From NCBI GenBank assembly GCA_934445035.1, contig CAKSDI010000002.1:1-64000 (forward strand): 64,000 nucleotides of DNA, written 5' to 3'. Every line of letters starts with the position of its first letter. Positions within the stretch are counted from its first letter, which is position 1. Positions 62,066-64,000 of this stretch are shown piece after piece. The translations under genes were made by a program, and so were the position numbers. This stretch comes from an uncultured Eubacteriales bacterium (lineage in GTDB: Bacteria > Bacillota > Clostridia > Oscillospirales > Acutalibacteraceae). The notes under the pieces were generated by a model, which was not told the origin of the DNA, made no database searches, and saw only the letters and a list, made by a program, of their open reading frames with translations.

Positions 62066-63415
62066 ATGGAAAATAAACTAACCGGTAAGCAGTATGTGCT
62101 TATCTCGTCGATGCTGTTCGGTCTGTTCTTCGGAGCGGGCAACCTTATTTTTCCGATTATACTCGGAGCAAAAGCTGGAGAAAACATAATTCCTGCCCTT
62201 ATAGGAATGCTCATAACCGCCGTGGGAGTTCCGCTCCTCGGAATAGTTGCTATGGGAATTTCAAAGAGCGAAGGGCTTATGCATATGGCAAGCAGGGTAT
62301 CTAAGCCTTACAGCTATTTCTTCACATGTGCGCTTTATCTTACGATAGGGCCTTTCTTTGCAATTCCGAGATGTGCCGCCACTTCGTTTACAGTGGGAAT
62401 AGTTCCTATCACAGGCGATTCTCACATTGTCCTTTACAGGGCGATATTCAGCGCTCTTTTCTTTGCGGCAGTGCTGTTTTTCTCGCTTAGGCCCTCTAAT
62501 ATTATGGACTCTGTAGGGAAATGGCTCAATCCTATTTTCCTTGTATTTTTAGGTATTTTAATTGTAGCCGCATTAATTTCACCTGTTCAGAGCGCTTTCT
62601 CATTTAAAGCTACAGGCGATTATCAGAACGCCGCTTTTGCAACGGGATTTTTGCAGGGTTATGACACTCTTGACGCGCTCGCTTCTCTTGCTTTCGGAAT
62701 AATCGTTATCACTGTTATAAGAGAGCACGGAGTTAAAGAGCCCGGAAGTATCGCAAAATGCACGGTTAAATCAGGCATATTCAGTATGTCGCTTATGACT
62801 GTTATCTATGCGCTTATCGCCTTTGTCGGCGCGCAGAGCTACGGACTTTACAGCGATAGAATTGCAAGTGACCCGAATTTTACCGGAGGCGACGCTTTTG
62901 CGATCATAGCAAAGCACTATTTCGGAAATGCCGGAATGATAATTCTTGCTATCACCGTAACATTCTGCTGTCTTAAAACGGCTGTCGGTTTAGTTACCGC
63001 CTGCTCGGAAACATTTTCAAAAATTTTCCCGAAAACATTCGGCTATAAGGTCTATGCGATAATTTTCACCGCGTTTTCTTTCATAGTTTCAAATATCGGA
63101 CTTTCGAAGATAATCAGCTTTTCGGCGCCCGTGCTTTATTTCCTTTATCCTTTGGCTATCGCGCTTATTCTTTTAAGCCTTTTCGGAAAGCTTTTCGGAT
63201 ATTCAAAATGCGTTTTTGTAAGCACTATTGCATTTACTATGATTGCGGCTGTTCTCGATCTTATAAGAGTCAGCGGAATTTCAGCTTTTGAAGGATTTAT
63301 AAAAACCGTTTCAAAATATCTTCCGCTTTATTCTGCCGGAATGGGTTGGCTTATCCCCACGGCAGTAGGCTTTATTGTAGGTCTTATTATCAAATGTTTT
63401 TCTAAATCAAAATAA
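62066..63415 (+). CDS. brnQ: Branched-chain amino acid:cation symporter, LIVCS family
   Basis: A 449-residue protein with 12 or so membrane segments and the BrnQ signature SSMLFGLFFGAGNLIFPIILGAKAG in the first helix, then PFFAIPRCAATSFTVGI and TVTFCCLKTAVGLVTACSETF. It imports Leu, Ile and Val with Na+ or H+. AAGGGG precedes the ATG. It has its own terminator at 63422. Confidence 0.92.
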   Translation: MENKLTGKQYVLISSMLFGLFFGAGNLIFPIILGAKAGENIIPALIGMLITAVGVPLLGIVAMGISKSEGLMHMASRVSKPYSYFFTCALYLTIGPFFAIPRCAATSFTVGIVPITGDSHIVLYRAIFSALFFAAVLFFSLRPSNIMDSVGKWLNPIFLVFLGILIVAALISPVQSAFSFKATGDYQNAAFATGFLQGYDTLDALASLAFGIIVITVIREHGVKEPGSIAKCTVKSGIFSMSLMTVIYALIAFVGAQSYGLYSDRIASDPNFTGGDAFAIIAKHYFGNAGMIILAITVTFCCLKTAVGLVTACSETFSKIFPKTFGYKVYAIIFTAFSFIVSNIGLSKIISFSAPVLYFLYPLAIALILLSLFGKLFGYSKCVFVSTIAFTMIAAVLDLIRVSGISAFEGFIKTVSKYLPLYSAGMGWLIPTAVGFIVGLIIKCFSKSK

Positions 63416-63421
63416 TATTTC

Positions 63422-63452
63422 GGGGCCGGAATTTCCGGCTCCGATTTTTTTA
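63422..63452 (+). terminator. Terminator of brnQ
   Basis: Arms GGGGCCGGAA/TTCCGGCTCC, then GATTTTTTT. Confidence 0.88.
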
Positions 63453-63461
63453 AAAAAACTA

Positions 63462-63547
63462 TTGACAAATTTAAAAAGAGGTTGTATTATAATAGGTGGT
63501 TAGCGAAAGCTAACTTTTTAAGGACATTTCGGTTAGCTAAAGCTAAT
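63462..63547 (+). promoter_or_regulatory. feo promoter with two TTAGC-type palindromes
   Basis: TTGACA at 63462-63467, a 17-base spacer, TATTAT at 63485-63490. GTTAGCGAAAGCTAAC (63499-63514) and GTTAGCTAAAGCTAAT (63532-63547) are inverted repeats 33 bases apart, three helical turns, downstream of the -10. This arrangement suits repression by a DtxR/IdeR/MntR-like iron regulator. The same box occurs at 49631 before the ABC pair. Confidence 0.8.
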
Positions 63548-63568
63548 TTAAAAACGGAGGACTTTTTA

Positions 63569-63781
63569 ATGTTACCTTTAACGCTTGCACAGGTCGGAGA
63601 GGATAATATCATAAAAAAGATCGGCGGAAATCCGGAAGTTAAGAAACATCTTGAAAATCTCGGATTTGTTGTCGGAGGAAATGTTAAGATCGTCAATTCG
63701 CTCGGCGGCAATGTTATTGTCAATGTAAAAGAGGCAAGAGTTGCCATAAGCGAAGAAATGGCGAGAAAGATAATGGTATAA
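63569..63781 (+). CDS. feoA: FeoA-domain protein 1
   Basis: A 70-residue SH3-like FeoA protein: MLPLTLAQVGEDNIIKKIGG, then HLENLGFVVGGNVKIVNSLGGNVIVNVKEARVAISEEMARKIMV. FeoA assists the FeoB ferrous iron permease. ATG 63569 has ACGGAGG upstream. A second feoA follows after 20 bases; feoB is presumably beyond the window. Confidence 0.92.
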   Translation: MLPLTLAQVGEDNIIKKIGGNPEVKKHLENLGFVVGGNVKIVNSLGGNVIVNVKEARVAISEEMARKIMV

Positions 63782-63801
63782 TTTTAAGGAGGAAAAGAAG
63801 A

Positions 63802-64000
63802 ATGAAAACTTTGAAGGAAGCTAAGATCGGCGAAACCCTTAAAGTGGTCAAGCTGCACGGCGAAGGTGCGGTCAAGCGCAGAATTATGGATATGGGCCTT
63901 ACAAAAGGCGTAGAAGTTCATATCCGTAAAGTTGCTCCTTTAGGAGATCCCATTGAGCTTACCGTTCGCGGTTACGAGCTGTCTTTAAGAAAGGCAGACG
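63802..64000 (+). CDS. feoA: FeoA-domain protein 2 (cut by window end)
   Basis: ATG 63802 with AAGGAGG upstream opens MKTLKEAKIGETLKVVKLHG, then KRRIMDMGLTKGVEVHIRKVAPLGDPIELTVRGYELSLRKAD, the typical FeoA fold with the MDMGLTKG turn and G-Y-x-L-S-L-R end. The sequence stops at the window border before a stop codon. Tandem feoA genes before feoB are common in Clostridia. Confidence 0.93.
   Translation, partial: MKTLKEAKIGETLKVVKLHGEGAVKRRIMDMGLTKGVEVHIRKVAPLGDPIELTVRGYELSLRKAD

Overview
The window reads as a chromosome segment of a low-GC, anaerobic, probably gut- or rumen-associated member of the Clostridia (Oscillospiraceae/Ruminococcaceae-like). This is inferred from AGGAGG-type ribosome binding sites, a Val T-box leader, a glycyl radical enzyme with its activase, an L-fucose operon, tandem FeoA and short palindromic intergenic repeats. 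No species is assigned.

Region 1 (1-597) is the end of an rRNA operon: 23S 3' end, tRNA-Lys(CTT), tRNA-Glu(CTC), 5S, tRNA-Asn(GTT), terminator. Region 2 (about 600-33640) is a visibly more AT-rich accessory island placed directly after the tRNA cluster. It opens with the ghost of a ParA/Soj ATPase and then carries two sibling modules. Module A (1386-13205) has an AraC regulator, two ABC half-exporters, a nucleotidyltransferase, a thymidylate-kinase-like protein, an unknown protein, an acyl carrier protein (ACP), an AMP-dependent ligase, a CYTH protein, a BtrH/C39-like protein, a broken nitroreductase and a frameshifted second AraC. Module B (13546-32800) has an XRE regulator, a SLOG ghost, two ABC half-exporters, a broken AMP ligase, two ACPs, a BtrH-like transferase, a hexapeptide acyltransferase, an SDR reductase, a PaaK/CapK-like adenylating enzyme, a radical SAM protein, an amidohydrolase, a 29-residue peptide gene followed by a strong stem-loop, a broken B12-type radical SAM gene, a T-box-controlled valyl-tRNA synthetase and two more BtrH-like genes, one of them truncated.

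My reading is that each module activates an acyl or amino acid group, loads it on an ACP, transfers it by a BtrH-like enzyme, and exports the product through a heterodimeric ABC exporter under AraC control. In module B the acceptor may be the 29-residue peptide, which would make it an ACP-dependent, radical-SAM-modified RiPP. That is inference. At least six genes in the island are interrupted or truncated, whereas the genes from 36 to 64 kb are intact, so the island looks as if it is decaying.

Region 3 (33.7-36 kb) is a small accessory patch: membrane protein, unknown protein, barstar-like inhibitor, and an XRE repressor divergent from a zinc-ribbon membrane protein with a repeated operator. 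Region 4 (36-64 kb) looks like ordinary chromosome: GH3 glycosidase; glycyl radical enzyme and activase; EamA transporter; LysR; aminotransferase; DUF1275 protein; a TetR/ABC-ABC locus; a fucose operon (AraC, GH151-like fucosidase, fucI, fucA); TetR with an ABC-2 exporter; iron alcohol dehydrogenase; small membrane and lipoproteins; a ribbon-helix-helix micro-gene; a UPF0126/TRIC protein; BrnQ; and an iron-type promoter driving feoA-feoA, cut by the window end.
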